A DNA stretch of 64,000 nucleotides from Haliclona indistincta (lineage: Eukaryota > Porifera > Demospongiae > Haplosclerida > Chalinidae), in NCBI GenBank assembly GCA_964017065.1, contig OZ024783.1, forward strand, positions 6,490,093-6,554,092, given 5' to 3'. The notes beneath the pieces are model-generated. The model was not told the DNA's origin, did no database searches, and saw only the letters and a program-made list of their open reading frames with translations. The position numbers and the translations under genes are program-made. Of the stretch, positions 33,701 through 44,692 are shown piece by piece; position 1 is the first letter of the stretch; the number at the start of each line of letters is the position of its first letter.

Positions 33701-34497
33701 GCGCCGTTGATGGAAATTGCCGCAGCTGTTGCGGACCCATTGGGTTTTAAATTAACAAAAGAATTGTTTAAAACTGTTATGGAATGGTTCTGCACTTGTA
33801 TGTCTAGTACAGAACTCCATACACGACAATTTTCAAAAGAATTGTTTGCTATTGTAAAAGAAGCATCAGTAATTTTCACAAATGAACAAAGAGCACTGTT
33901 ACCAAAGACATTATCACTGATAACAATCCCTGAGCTTAACTCATGAGTAGACATAGACAGTAGATCTAGAGAAACTGAAATAAAATTACAGTTACGAACT
34001 ACAAAGCTTAAGCCATAGTATGACGACACTCTGATTTTTGGGATTGCAAATTCATTGTCCAGTCGATCAGCGAACATGAATCCTAATCCAATCCATGAAA
34101 AATGGAATAGTCCAAGTTGTGTTATTTCAATTGAAGATCGAGCATGTAGAAAGATGATATAGACATTGTTGCTTCCAACTATGCTTATTGTATGTATGTG
34201 TTTAAAAGGAAATAAAGTAACTTGAATTTTCTTTTGAACAATTGTTTGATTATACGTTACATTGATGAACACATCTGAAGCCTCAAGCAAACGGAAAGTA
34301 TTTGTGTTCATGTGTGTCAACACATATTCCAGGGTTTTACAAGCGTGGGACCTTTGACTAATGCATGGAGTGCTATCATGACCTAACTCACTTACTTGAA
34401 TGGTCACTGTAGGGTATTGAGATTCACAGCCAAAGATTTGCATTGCAATTACTAGCACAAATAGAGCAGAGCACAAAAAGAATTGGATTGCTGCCAT
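30781..34497 (-). CDS. beta-helix/Cys-rich/multi-pass surface protein (intact, copy D)
   Basis: Single-exon ORF of 1,238 residues. Signal peptide MAAIQFFLCSALFVLVIAMQ.., opener ACKTLEYVLTHMNT, repeat ectodomain to about 685 with many N-glycosylation sites, Cys-rich module (NVCKCAIEAKHTICSTVLG, CKYSECKMNNAPCPSG, GRGGVLCRTCAEDF), multi-pass region from about 804. Between two membrane helices is a longer loop (RWHASRFRASYLQLSPLSDL) shared with copies E and F but absent from B and C. The tail shows KRKRGQELQQPQDAE, PVQEVRVPD and EREPLIAIVDNQ. The 5' flank is homologous to that of copy E, so D and E arose by duplication of a unit about 5 kb long. One helix has a local change (GRIPLCFFES instead of GRIPWCFF). 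Function inferred only from architecture. Confidence 0.85.
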   Translation of the reverse strand: MAAIQFFLCSALFVLVIAMQIFGCESQYPTVTIQVSELGHDSTPCISQRSHACKTLEYVLTHMNTNTFRLLEASDVFINVTYNQTIVQKKIQVTLFPFKHIHTISIVGSNNVYIIFLHARSSIEITQLGLFHFSWIGLGFMFADRLDNEFAIPKIRVSSYYGLSFVVRNCNFISVSLDLLSMSTHELSSGIVISDNVFGNSALCSFVKITDASFTIANNSFENCRVWSSVLDIQVQNHSITVLNNSFVNLKPNGSATAAAISINGATVGILIQYNQFIGNAVNLIAIDATVSNRSVIESHCTWCTVQKNNFENNYFLPTKKQQPILVRIKASIFTVHGCPAMETNLSHNSFDNNTNTSLLSIEIKSKSTPVYNIIKVISSAVTNNDGPSGLITIMNTDPLHGEAFVHLVSLSVENNTGQYMEDTSESLQSTIVYVQNVQHSNISNTTFRKNLGTSLVLENEQFYDNILDLCAMGYLLFEANSGIYGGAMSLYSVTINSSCQSIISFQNNYGVYGGALYLENSSSLCSCPLTNLKFNDNRATTSGNSVYFASSTDFNFECKNLSMKDVGSAASSIVLHSPDSCCLNVFPGQNIIVNISITDHFNQSSLCTAGVSISCDGQIYTCFDQHIKLSGPDSVVLVQPPSTTSSVIDTNLVLKSPNSNDSRNVLLSLFCKNSDAKIEVTLNISSCPQGFSFNKKLNVCKCAIEAKHTICSTVLGAVCVSHGYWYGQVHNEYIVARCKYSECKMNNAPCPSGMQSDNNHFLLNGTQCSNGRGGVLCRTCAEDFVFSFLAIHCIPDEKCSTSKAVAIIFWAILFQIVITIFLVIVVRFKHSLGCGFLYGPMLFLAVVNHIPLDDYSEYSTLSTAVSIITSVALLNLELFGRIPLCFFESIPKLYNYSLRVLGPLTVLLVLLVITALARWHPKCSHFEKMCLPRRLSQRWHASRFRASYLQLSPLSDLQTWLASPLKAMCILMLLSFWSLADISINILTPTVLETQHYSMYMVSIQPNVTFFSPQHLPLAIPALLVLLVVILPLVIILLSAPFLQRVINLFKIKPFLDEFQSCYKDKYRWYSGVYFVVWIAIVGIQGLPDSLLYTQTIFFILLCAQFLIKPYKSKLLNITDTLLLVDLNFLIALLYKNFDNPLSFHKFSSLLIHALIIVPFVCAVLSLICLLLIKYGVYDSVKGFWNKRKRGQELQQPQDAERVFELSHPDVPVQEVRVPDVSGNTEREPLIAIVDNQ

Positions 34498-35269
34498 GTT
34501 AGCAAGCTTAACAAATGGCTTTGAATTTTAGCTATTGTTTTAAAAGAAAGCTTTTATAACAACTAGATTTAGTTAGCTACCATACTTGGCATTGTGTGGG
34601 GATTACCTAATCCCAACTTTGACCTATATACCACCATCAGTTTACCTTATTCATGTCAAACAGAAAGACTCATGATCCATATTGAAACAATAATATTATT
34701 GTATAGCATGAACTGACAGTGAACATGTTTTCATTACTATGGATCAGTTCACAAAGAAGGATATGCGCACGTGAATTTTAGTAAAATCCCCAAACAAGGT
34801 AAGTTTCTAAAACATTACATGATCTCAATAGATGTCCTGCACAGAACATAACAGCTTCAAACAGATTCAATTCATATGCTAACAATGCAAGAGACACCAT
34901 AGTTATAGCAAACAATCAACAATTGCATTGACCAATGAGCACATGACTCTCAGTGAGCCTGCTACAGCACATCATCTCTTCCTCAGCTCGTGGAAAACCC
35001 CTTCATACAACCATGCACATGCACCATAACTCATTTGACAGAAAATGAGTTACAGTACACCACGTACGGTAATCAAAGAAGTGACAAAAATGTGTACAGC
35101 TAGAGGTGATTTTTGAAAATAAACAACTACTGTAACTGCACTAAAAGCTGATGTCCATAATGAATTTCTTGTTAACATAAAACTACATAACCTAGCTACA
35201 CTGATGTATGAAGTGAAGCATGCATGCATGGGTGGAAAGAGAAGTAAATAGCTTTTCAACCATTGTTTT
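34498..35269. other. intergenic spacer, partly duplicated at 39794-40190
   Basis: No gene. Blocks such as CAAACAGAAAGACTCATGAT and CCCCAAACAAGGTAA recur upstream of copy E in the same order, marking the shared promoter region of copies D and E. Confidence 0.6.
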
Positions 35270-35745
35270 AACTCAACAATAGCAATGAGTGATTCTCTTT
35301 CAGAATTACCACCAACGGTCAAAAACATGCACTTCTTGAACTAGAACTTGTGGATAAGATACATCTTCTGGATACTGCATGCAGTGCTTCCTCTCTCTTT
35401 CTTCTGCATCAAAAGCCTTTCACAAAGTCATACACAGCAGAAAACAAGCAAATAAGAAGCATTACAGCACATAAAAATGATGCTGTGATCAGCCCACGGT
35501 GCATGAATAAGAAGTGATGAATTGATAAAGGATTGTCAATATTTTATAGTACAAAAGAGCAATAAGAAAATCGAGATCAACTAAGAGTAGTGTAGCAGTG
35601 ATATTGAGTAACTTACTTCTGTATGGCTTGATCAGAAATTAAGTACACAAAATATAGTTTGAGTGTAAAGTAGAGAATCTGGTAAACATTGTATGCCAAC
35701 GATGACCATCCATACTACAAAGTACACTCCAGCGATACATACTTC
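35270..35745 (-). pseudogene. C-terminal relic of an array gene
   Basis: The minus strand retains the tail (CAATAGCAATGAGTGATTCT region, EREPLI-like end changed to SERESLIAIV), the last helix and the IPY/SKLLNITDTLLLVD region, with many small deletions up to the WYSG region near 35730. The rest of the gene is missing. It lies between copies D and E and shows that another full unit once stood here. Confidence 0.8.
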
Positions 35746-36064
35746 TCCTTACATGTACATCCTTTTGATTTAGTTAGGAATAATTTTACAGGTAACTTGA
35801 GTGTATTGTAATTCTGCTATCCTCAAGAAACTTTGTTTTTCAAGAAACGTAGTCAATTATAATACAATTGGTTCAAAAATCGCTTCTAAAAGCAGTTACA
35901 TGTAGTATATGTATAGTTGACTATAGAACAATTAATAGGAGTTCTTACAACTGATTTGAGTAGTATCTATTCTGTGTGTACACACTTGACAAATAATTAA
36001 TAAAACACTATTGTACAAAATTAATAAAGTATATGCAGATTTTAGTTAAATTTTTAACACAGTA
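35746..36064. other. 3' spacer shared by copies E and F
   Basis: Non-coding; 35750-35870 matches 40650-40760 (ACATGTACATCCTTTTGA and following), so the 3' flanks of copies E and F are also duplicated. Confidence 0.6.
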
Positions 36065-39000
36065 TTATTGATTGTCAACAATAGCAATGAGTGGTTCTCT
36101 TTCAGTACTACCACTGACATCAGGAACACGCACTTCTTGAACCGGAACTTCAGGATGAGACAATTCAAACACACGTCGAGCATCTTGTGGCTGCTGCAAC
36201 TCCTGTCCTCTCTTTCTTTTGTTCCACAATCCCTTTACACTGTCATACATGCCACATTTGATCAAAAGCAAGGAAATAAGTGACAGAATAGCACATACAA
36301 ATGGTACAATGATCAATGCATGAATAAGAAGTGATGAAAACTTGCGAGATGATAAAGGATCGTTGATTTTGTTGTACAAAAGAGCAATAAGAAAATTGAG
36401 ATCAACTAAGAGAAGTGTATCAGTGATATTGAGTAACTTACTTTTGTATGGTCTGATCAGAAATTGAGTACACAACAAAATGAAAAATATAGTTTGAGTG
36501 TAAAGCAGAGAATCTGGTAAACCTTGTATACCAACGATGGCTATCCATACTACAAAGTACACTCCAGAGTACCAACGATACTTGTCCTTGTAGCAAGACT
36601 GAAACTCATCAAGAAATGGCTTGATTTTGAACAGATTGATCACACGTTGTAGGAAAGGAGCTGATAGCAGTATGATCACTAATGGTAGAATCACCACCAG
36701 CAACACTAAGAGAGCAGGAATAGCTAATGGAAGGTGTTGTGGTGAAAAAAAGGTAATATCAGGTTGAATCGATACCATGTACATTGAATAGTGTTGAGTC
36801 TCAAGCACAGTAGGTGTTAGAATATTAATGCTAATATCAGCTAGTGACCAAAATGATAGCATCATCAGAATACATATTGCTTTCAGTGGAGAGGCCAGCC
36901 AACTTTGTAAAACACTGAGAGGAGATAATTGCAAGTAAGTTGTTCTAAAACGAGATGCATGCCAACATTGTAAAACTCGTTGAGGTAGTACTCGCATGCA
37001 TATTTTCTCAAAAAATGAACACTTTGGATGCCAACGAGCAAGAGCAGTGATGCCTAGTAGAACCAAGAGCACTGTAAGAGGACCAAGTACACGAAGTGAA
37101 TAGTTGTACATCTTTGGAATAGATACGAAGAAACACCACGGTATCCTACCGAATAGCTCAAGATTGAGCAAAGCTACTGAAGTAATGATGGACACAACTG
37201 TACTCAAAGTGGAGTATTCTGAATAGTCGTCAAGTGGTACGTGATTGACCACTGCCAGGAACAACATTGGTCCATAAAGAAAGCCACACCCAAGACTGTG
37301 CTTGAACCTGACTACCAAGACCAGAGATATTGTGATCAGTATCTGAAACAAAATTGCAAAAAATAATATTGCAACAGCTTTCGATGTACTACACTTTTCG
37401 TCGGTAATGCAGTGAATTGCAAGAAATGAAAACACAAAATTCTCTGCACATGTTCTACAGAGCACACCTCCTCTTCCATATGAGCACTGTGTTCCATTTA
37501 ACAAGAAGCGATTGTTATCACTCTGCATTCCAGGAGGGCAAGGTGCATTGTTCATCTTGCACTCAGAATACTTGCATCGAGTGACTATGTATTCATTGTG
37601 TACTTTTCCATACCAGTATCCATGTGACACACAAACAGCTCCCAGTACAGTTGAACATATTGTGTGTTTAGCTTCTATAGCACATTTGCACACATTTAAC
37701 TTTTTGTTGAATGAAAATCCTTGTGGACAGCTGCTAATATTGAGAGTGATGTCAATTTTTGCTATTGAATTTTTGCAAAATAGACGTAGCAAGACATTTT
37801 GAGAGTCATTGTTATTTGGTGACTTAAGGACTAAATTTGTGTCAACGACTGATGAGCTTGTGTTCGGAGGTTGAACCAGTACAACACTATCTGGTCCTGA
37901 TAGTTTGATATGTTGATCAAAGCAAGTGTAAATCTGTCCATCACAAGAGATAAAAACACCAGCGGTACAAAGAGAAGTTTGGTTGAAGTAGTCAGTTATT
38001 GATATGTTGACTTTAATATTCTGACCAGGAAAAATGCTTAAGCAGCAACTATCTTGAGAATGTAAAGTAATGCTACTTGCAGCAGAGCCGACGTCTTCCA
38101 TGCTGAAATTTTGGCATTTGAACTTTAAATTCGATGAAGATGCAAAATACACAGAATTTCCTGAAGTTGTAGCTCTATTATCATTAAACTTTAAGTTCGT
38201 AAGACACAGGTTCGGGCACAAACAGAGACTTGAACTGTTTTCTAAATATAGAGCTCCACCATAGATACCATAATTATTTTGAAATGAAATGATTGACTGG
38301 CATGAGCTATTGATGGTCACACTGTACAAAGACATTGCTCCTCCATATATTCCACTGTTTGCCTCAAACAATAGATTGCCCATAGCACACAGATCGAGAC
38401 CTTCATCATACATTTGTTCGTTTTCAAATACGAGTGAAGTTCCAAGATTTTTTCGAAAGGTCAAATTGCTAATAGTTGAATGTTGAGCATTTTTTACATA
38501 AAAAATAGTTGATTCAAGACTTTCAGTGCGGGCATCTTCTCTATACTGACCAGTATTGTTTTCTACTGAAAGTGATACCAGATGAACGAAAGTTTCTCCA
38601 TGAAGAGGGTCAGTGTTCATGATTGTAATAAGCCCTGATGGGCCATCATTATTCGTAACTGCAAATGAAGAGACTCTTATAACGTTGCTGGATTTGCTTC
38701 TAATTTCAGTGTTCAATAGACTTGTGTTGGTATTGTTATCAAATGAGTTATGACTGAGAGAAGTTTCCATTGCAGGACATCCACTGATGGTGAAAATACT
38801 TGCTTGTATTCTCATAAGAATTGGCTGTTGTTTTTTATTTGTTAGTAAGCAGTTGTTTTTGAAATTGTTCTTCTGTACAATGCACCATGTACAAGCATTT
38901 TCTATTAATGCACTGTTTGATACAGTAGCATCTATTGCTATCAAATTCACTGCATTACCAATGAATTGATTGTTCTGTATTAAGATACCTGCTGTATCAC

Positions 39001-39793
39001 CGTTGATGGAAATTGCCGAAGCTGTTAACGTTGCAGACTCATTGAGTTTTAAATTAACAAAAGAATTGTTTAGAACTGTTATGGAATGGTTCTGCACTTG
39101 TATGTCTAGTACAGAACTCCATACATGACAATTTTCAAAAGAATTGTTTGCTATCATTGTATAAAAAGCATCAGTAATTTTCACAACAGAACAAAGAGCA
39201 CTGTTACCAAAGACATTATCACTGATAAGAATCCCTGAGCCTAGCCCTTGAGTAAACATAGACTGTAAAGAAACTGAAATAAAATTACAATTACGAACTG
39301 CAAAGTCATATAACAACACTTTGATTTGCGGGATTTCAAATTCATTGTTCACTGGTATGGGTTGATTAGCGAACACGAATCCCAATCCTATCCATGACAA
39401 ACGTAGGGCATCACCAGGAAATTGTGTTATTTGAATTGAAGATCGAGCATGTTGAAAGATGATATAGACATTGTTGCCTCCAACTATGCTTATTTCATGT
39501 ATGTAGTCAAATTGAATTAAAGTAACTTGAAGTTTCTTTTGAGCAATTGTTTGATTATATGTAACGTTGATGAACACATCTGAAGTCTCAAGCGATAGGA
39601 AGGTACTTGTGTTCATGTTGTTCAACACATATTCCAGAGTTTTACAAGCGTGGGACCTGTGACTGATGCATGGAATGCTATCACGACCTAACTCGCTTAC
39701 TTGAATGGTCACTTGAGATTCACAGCCAAAGATCTGCATTGCAATTACTAGCACAAATAGAGCAGAGCACAAAGAGAATTGGGTCGCTGCCAT
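36065..39793 (-). CDS. beta-helix/Cys-rich/multi-pass surface protein (intact, copy E)
   Basis: Single-exon gene; ATG chosen at 39793 (MAATQFSLCSALFVLVIAMQ..) because it matches copy D, while the longer open frame would need a non-ATG start. The product is 1,242 residues. It has a signal peptide, ACKTLEYVLNNMNT opener, repeat ectodomain to about 690, Cys-rich module (CKYSECKMNNAPCPPG, GRGGVLCRTCAENF), multi-pass region with the extra RTTYLQLSPLSVLQ loop, FQSCYKDKYRWYSG, and a tail with PVQEVRVPD and EREPLIAIVDNQ. It is the closest relative of copy D in ectodomain and flanks. A glycosylated plasma-membrane protein is expected; a role in recognition or adhesion is inference. Confidence 0.85.
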   Translation of the reverse strand: MAATQFSLCSALFVLVIAMQIFGCESQVTIQVSELGRDSIPCISHRSHACKTLEYVLNNMNTSTFLSLETSDVFINVTYNQTIAQKKLQVTLIQFDYIHEISIVGGNNVYIIFQHARSSIQITQFPGDALRLSWIGLGFVFANQPIPVNNEFEIPQIKVLLYDFAVRNCNFISVSLQSMFTQGLGSGILISDNVFGNSALCSVVKITDAFYTMIANNSFENCHVWSSVLDIQVQNHSITVLNNSFVNLKLNESATLTASAISINGDTAGILIQNNQFIGNAVNLIAIDATVSNSALIENACTWCIVQKNNFKNNCLLTNKKQQPILMRIQASIFTISGCPAMETSLSHNSFDNNTNTSLLNTEIRSKSSNVIRVSSFAVTNNDGPSGLITIMNTDPLHGETFVHLVSLSVENNTGQYREDARTESLESTIFYVKNAQHSTISNLTFRKNLGTSLVFENEQMYDEGLDLCAMGNLLFEANSGIYGGAMSLYSVTINSSCQSIISFQNNYGIYGGALYLENSSSLCLCPNLCLTNLKFNDNRATTSGNSVYFASSSNLKFKCQNFSMEDVGSAASSITLHSQDSCCLSIFPGQNIKVNISITDYFNQTSLCTAGVFISCDGQIYTCFDQHIKLSGPDSVVLVQPPNTSSSVVDTNLVLKSPNNNDSQNVLLRLFCKNSIAKIDITLNISSCPQGFSFNKKLNVCKCAIEAKHTICSTVLGAVCVSHGYWYGKVHNEYIVTRCKYSECKMNNAPCPPGMQSDNNRFLLNGTQCSYGRGGVLCRTCAENFVFSFLAIHCITDEKCSTSKAVAILFFAILFQILITISLVLVVRFKHSLGCGFLYGPMLFLAVVNHVPLDDYSEYSTLSTVVSIITSVALLNLELFGRIPWCFFVSIPKMYNYSLRVLGPLTVLLVLLGITALARWHPKCSFFEKICMRVLPQRVLQCWHASRFRTTYLQLSPLSVLQSWLASPLKAICILMMLSFWSLADISINILTPTVLETQHYSMYMVSIQPDITFFSPQHLPLAIPALLVLLVVILPLVIILLSAPFLQRVINLFKIKPFLDEFQSCYKDKYRWYSGVYFVVWIAIVGIQGLPDSLLYTQTIFFILLCTQFLIRPYKSKLLNITDTLLLVDLNFLIALLYNKINDPLSSRKFSSLLIHALIIVPFVCAILSLISLLLIKCGMYDSVKGLWNKRKRGQELQQPQDARRVFELSHPEVPVQEVRVPDVSGSTEREPLIAIVDNQ

Positions 39794-40300
39794 GTTAGCA
39801 AGCTTAAGGACAAATGGCTTTGAAGTCAAAAGTGACACAATTTTAGCTATTGTCTATTTAAAAGAAAGCTATCATAACAAATTTAGTGTTCATGTATTAT
39901 AGTCAGCATACACTATAGATTTGGCATTGTGTGGGTATTACCAAATCCCATATACACATGCACCACTATTAGTTGCTTACCTTATTCATGTCAAACAGAA
40001 AGACTCATGATCCATATCGAAACAATAATATTTTGTATAACATGGAACATGTTTTCATTATTATGGATCAGTTCACAAAGAAAGATATTATAACAGTTTA
40101 AATGTGCACGTGCAGTTTCAGTAAAATCCCCAAACAAGGTAAATTTCAAAGACACTACTTGATCTCAATAGATGTCATGCACAACAATCATGAATGGATT
40201 CATACAGATTTGAAGAGTTTCATTCATATGCTGCTAACAATGTAAGAGAGCAAACAATCAACAGTTGAAGTGAAAATTGAGTTCGTGACTCAGTGAGTGA
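39794..40300. other. intergenic spacer, duplicate of 34498-34900
   Basis: No gene. It is collinear with the 5' flank of copy D and probably contains the promoter of copy E. Confidence 0.6.
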
Positions 40301-40304
40301 TGAA

Positions 40305-40612
40305 AGAAATTGTCACTGTCACTCAAAACTGTCACTTCCACTGTCATTCATCACCATTACTTTCACCGTCATTCATCACCGTTACTTCCACTGTCGTTCA
40401 TCACCGTCACTTCAACTGTCATTTATCACTGTCACTTCCACTGTCATTCATCACCGTTACTTTCACTGTCATTCATCACCGTTACTTTCACTGTCATTCA
40501 TCACCGTTACTTTCACTGTCACTGATCACTGTAGCAGATCATTGTCACTATTAAAGTCATTGTCACTGCATGGTCACTGTCAGTGAGTGACTGTGATCAG
40601 TGACAGTGACTT
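40305..40612. repeat. 25-bp minisatellite with inverted tail
   Basis: About ten units of period 25, built on CACTGTCATTCATCACCG plus TTACTTT, run to about 40530. They are followed at 40575-40612 by the complementary words CAGTGAGTGACTGTGATCAG, which can pair with the array. All three plus-strand frames stay open only because 25 is not a multiple of three; no protein is implied. Confidence 0.85.
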
Positions 40613-41039
40613 TAACAGATAGTGACCAGTGACCTTCATTGCTATCCTACATGTACATCCTTTTGACTTCGTTAGGTATAATTTTACATGTGTATTGCAA
40701 TTTTTTATCGTCAAGAAAAGTTTGTTTCTCAAGAAACCTACTTAATTATAATTATCATTGCCGATCAGCAATGATATGTAGGGATGATGACGGCAAATTA
40801 AGATGGCGGTTACCGATGTGTGAAAAATAAGTTTTTGATAAATTATTACAATTGGGTCAAAAATTGCTTCTAAAATCCATTAGAGGTAGTTGATCTTAAG
40901 ATGAGTGTAAAACAATTAATTAATCAAAGTTCTTGCAACTGATATGAGCCATATTTATTTCATGTGTACACTTGACACACACTATTGTCAAACAGTATGA
41001 TACAGATATTAGTTAAATTTTTAACACAGTATTTGCTAC
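40613..41039. other. 3' spacer of copy F
   Basis: Non-coding and homologous to 35746-36064. No RNA gene or element was recognised. Confidence 0.55.
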
Positions 41040-44000
41040 TCATTGATTATCAACAATAGCAATGAGTGGTTCTCTTTCAGCATTAAAACTGATGTCAGGA
41101 ACACGCACTTCTTGGACTGGAACTTCAGGATGAGATAGTTCAAACACACGTTGAGGACCTTGTGGCTGCTGCAGCTCCTGTCCTCTCTTTCTTTTGTTCC
41201 AAAATCCCTTTACACTGTCATACACACCGCATTTGATCAAAAGCAAGGAAAGGAGTGACAGTATGGCACATACAAATGGTACAATGATCAATGCATGAAT
41301 TAAAAGTAATGAAAACTTATGGAAAGATAAAGGATTGTCGATATTTTTATACAAAAGAGCAATAAGAAAATTGAGATCAACTAAGAGTAGTGTATCAGTG
41401 ATATTGAGTAACTTACTTTTGTATGGCTTGATCAGGAATTGAGCACACAACAAAATGAAAAATATAGTTTGAGTGTAAAGCAGAGAATCTGGTAAACCTT
41501 GTATGCCAACGATGGCTATCCATACTACAAAGTACACTCCAGAGTACCAGCGATACTTGTCCTTGTAGCAAGACTGAAACTCATCAAGAAATGGCTTGAT
41601 TTTGAACAGATTGATCACACGTTGTAGGAAAGGAGCTGATAGCAGTATGATCACTAATGGTAGAATCACCACCAGCAACACTAAGAGAGCAGGAATAGCT
41701 AATGGAAGGTGTTGTGGTGAAAAGAAGGTGATATCAGGTTGAATTGATACCATGTACATTGAATAGTGTTGAGTCTCAAGCACAGTAGGTGTTAGAATAT
41801 TAATGCTAATATCAGCTAGAGACCAAAATGATAGCATCATCAGAATGCACATTGCTTTTAGCGGTGAACTCTGTAAAATACTGAGAGGAGAAAATCGCAA
41901 ATAATTGGTCTTAAAATGAGATGCATGCCAACGTTGTGAAAGTCTTTGTGGTAAACGTATTTTCTCAAAGAGTGAACATTTTGGATGCCAACGAGCAAGA
42001 GCAGTAATGCCTAGTAGAACCAAGAGCACTGTAAGAGGACCAAGCACACGAAGTGAATAGTTGTACAGTTTTGGAAAGGATTCAAAGAAACACCACGGTA
42101 TCCTACCGAATAGCTCTAGATTGAGCAAAGCTACTGAAGTAATGATGGACACGGCTGTACTCAAAGCAGAATATTCTGAATAGTCATCAAGTGGTATGTG
42201 ATTGACCACTGCCAGGAATAACATTGGACCATAAAGAAAGCCACACCCTAGACTGTGCTTGAACCTGACTACCAAGACCAGAAATAGTGTGATCAAAATC
42301 TGAAACAAAATTGCAGAAAATAAGATTGCAACAGCTTTTGATGAAGTACAGTTGTCTTCAGGAATGCAGTGAATTGAAAGAAATGAAAACACAAAATCCT
42401 CTGCACATGTTCTACAGAGCACGCCTCCTCTTCCATTTGAACACTGTGTTCCATTTAGCAAGAAGTAATTGTTATCACTCTGCATTCCAGGAGGACAAGG
42501 TGCATCAGGCTTGCACTCAGAATACTTGCATCGAGCGACTATGTTCTCATCATGGACTATGCCATACCAGTATCCATGTGACACACAATGTCTTTTCAGT
42601 CTTCGTAGCACATTTGCACATATTCAACTTTGAATCATAAGTGAAACCTAATGGACAGCTGCTTATATTGAGGATGATTGTAATGTTAGCATTTGAATTA
42701 CTACATGACAGACGCAGCGAAATGTTTCGAGAATTGTTGTTATTTGGTGTCTGAAGGACTAAATTTGTATCGATGACTGAAGATCTAGTGTTAGGGGATT
42801 GAACCAGTACAACTCTATCTGGCCCTGATAGTTTGATATGTTGATCAAAGCATGTGTAAATCTGTCCATCACAAGAGATAGAAACACCAGCAGTACAAAG
42901 AGATGATTGATTGAAGTGATCAGTTATTGATACGTTCACTATGATATTCTGACCAGGAAATATGTTGAGGCAGCAGCTATCAGGAGAATGCAGAACGATG
43001 CTACTTGCAGCTGAGCCAATGCCTTTCATTTTAAGATTTTTGCATTCGAAATTGAAATCAGTTGAAGATGCGAAATACACAGAATTGCCTGAAGTTGTGG
43101 CTCTATTGTCATAAAAATTTGTTGAACACATCCCTGGGCACACACATAAACCAGAACTGTTTTCTAAGTACAAAGCTCCACCATAGACACCATAGTTATT
43201 TTCAAATGAAACATTTGAATGACATGAGACGTCAATGTTTACACTGTACAATGACATCGCTCCTCCATATATGCCACTGTTAGCATCAAATTGAAGATTT
43301 CCCATTACACACAAATCAAGGCCTTTGCTTTGAATTTGTTCATTTTCTAGCACAAGTGAAGTTCCCAAATTTTTTTGAAAAAATGAACCATCAATTGTCA
43401 TTCGTTGTACATTTTTCACATAAACAATGGCTGCTTCGAGACTTTCACTAGTACCTTCTCTATACTGACCAGTATTGTATTTTACTGTAAGTGATGTCAT
43501 ATTGACCAAAATGTTTCCTTGAAGAGGGCTATTGTTTATGATAGCTACAAGCCCTGATGTGCCGGTATCATTTAAAACTGTTAGCGCAGTGATGTTTTGA
43601 ATGATCTCGAATTTGCTCTTGCTTTCAATTTCAGTGCTCAATAGGCGAGTGTTTGTATTGTTCTCAAATGAGTTGTGAATGAAAAAAGACTCCATCTGAT
43701 ATACTGCAATAGTAGCCTTTACACTCACAAGAATTGGGTCTGGCTTCTCAGTGAGTTCAAAGCAATTGTTTTGAAAATTATTGTTTTCAATATCATACAA
43801 GGTGCAAACATCTCCTATTAGTGCACATTTTGATGCTATGACATCTATTGCTATTGAACTCATTGTATTACCAATAAATCGATTGTTTTGAATTGAAATA
43901 CCTGCTGTAGCACCAATGATGGAAATTGCAGACGAAGAAATCTTGGCATTTAAATTGGTAAAAGAATTGTTCAAAATTTGAATGGAGTTGTTTGTTGCTT

Positions 44001-44692
44001 GAATACGTAGTAACTGACTTTCATAAACGCGACAATTTTCGAAACTATTATTTGCTACTAAAGCAGGATTAGTCAGGACGAGATCCACTATAGGACAAAA
44101 GGCACTGTTGCCGAAAAGATTTTGACTGATGACAACGCTTGGGCCTTCAGCAGTGTGCTGAATAGAATACAAAGAAACTGACATAAAATTACACTTGAAA
44201 ACTTCAAGGGTTGAGCCACATCATCCTGATTTGCGGAATATTGGATTCGTTGCGTACTTTGGATTGATCAGCAAATGTAAAACCTAACCCAATCCATGAC
44301 CATTGAAGAGCAAAATCAGAGAGCTGTGAAATATTCAGTGAAGACTCAGCGTATTCGAAATTGATGAAGGCAGCATTGCACCCAACCACACGAACTTTTA
44401 GAAAGTATTGAAAATGCAAATTGACTTCAAGCGACTTTTGAGTAATAGTTTGGTTGTATGTTACATTGATGAACAGTTCTGCGGATGTCTCGAATGGATT
44501 GACAATACTGTTGTTCATCTGGTTCAACACATATACCAGTGTTTTACAAGCATGCTGAGGCTCTTGAAGGCATGAAAGCTTATCATGACCTGATTCACTC
44601 ACTTGGAAAATGATCGATTGAGAATCACAGCCAATGGTCAACACAATCAGAAGAAACAGAGTTGAATGCAAGAGAAACCGGATTGCTGCCAT
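41040..44692 (-). pseudogene. beta-helix/Cys-rich/multi-pass surface protein, frameshifted (copy F)
   Basis: From ATG 44692 the frame gives a signal peptide (MAAIRFLLHSTLFLLIVLTI..), ACKTLVYVLNQMNN and the first ectodomain strands, then a single-base shift near 44200-44205 ends it (..RMMWLNP). The second frame covers the rest of the ectodomain and enters the Cys-rich module, where a 26-base deletion near 42590 relative to the paralogues (between short TTGTGT/TTGTGTG repeats) shifts frame again. The third frame encodes the rest of the module, all membrane helices and an intact PVQEVRVPD...EREPLIAIVDNQ tail. The membrane half is as well preserved as in intact copies, so inactivation is recent or the copy still donates sequence by conversion. 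It is grouped with copies D and E by the extra membrane-loop sequence. Confidence 0.85.

Noticed and set aside
39794..39838. 15-residue extension of receptor copy E
   Set aside because: Needs a non-ATG start; the ATG at 39793 matches the start of copy D.
40305..40560. CRISPR-like array
   Set aside because: Direct tandem minisatellite without unique spacers, in a eukaryotic genome.
40293..40586. Three overlapping His/Ser/Thr-rich ORFs
   Set aside because: A 25-bp repeat leaves all frames open; products are artefacts.
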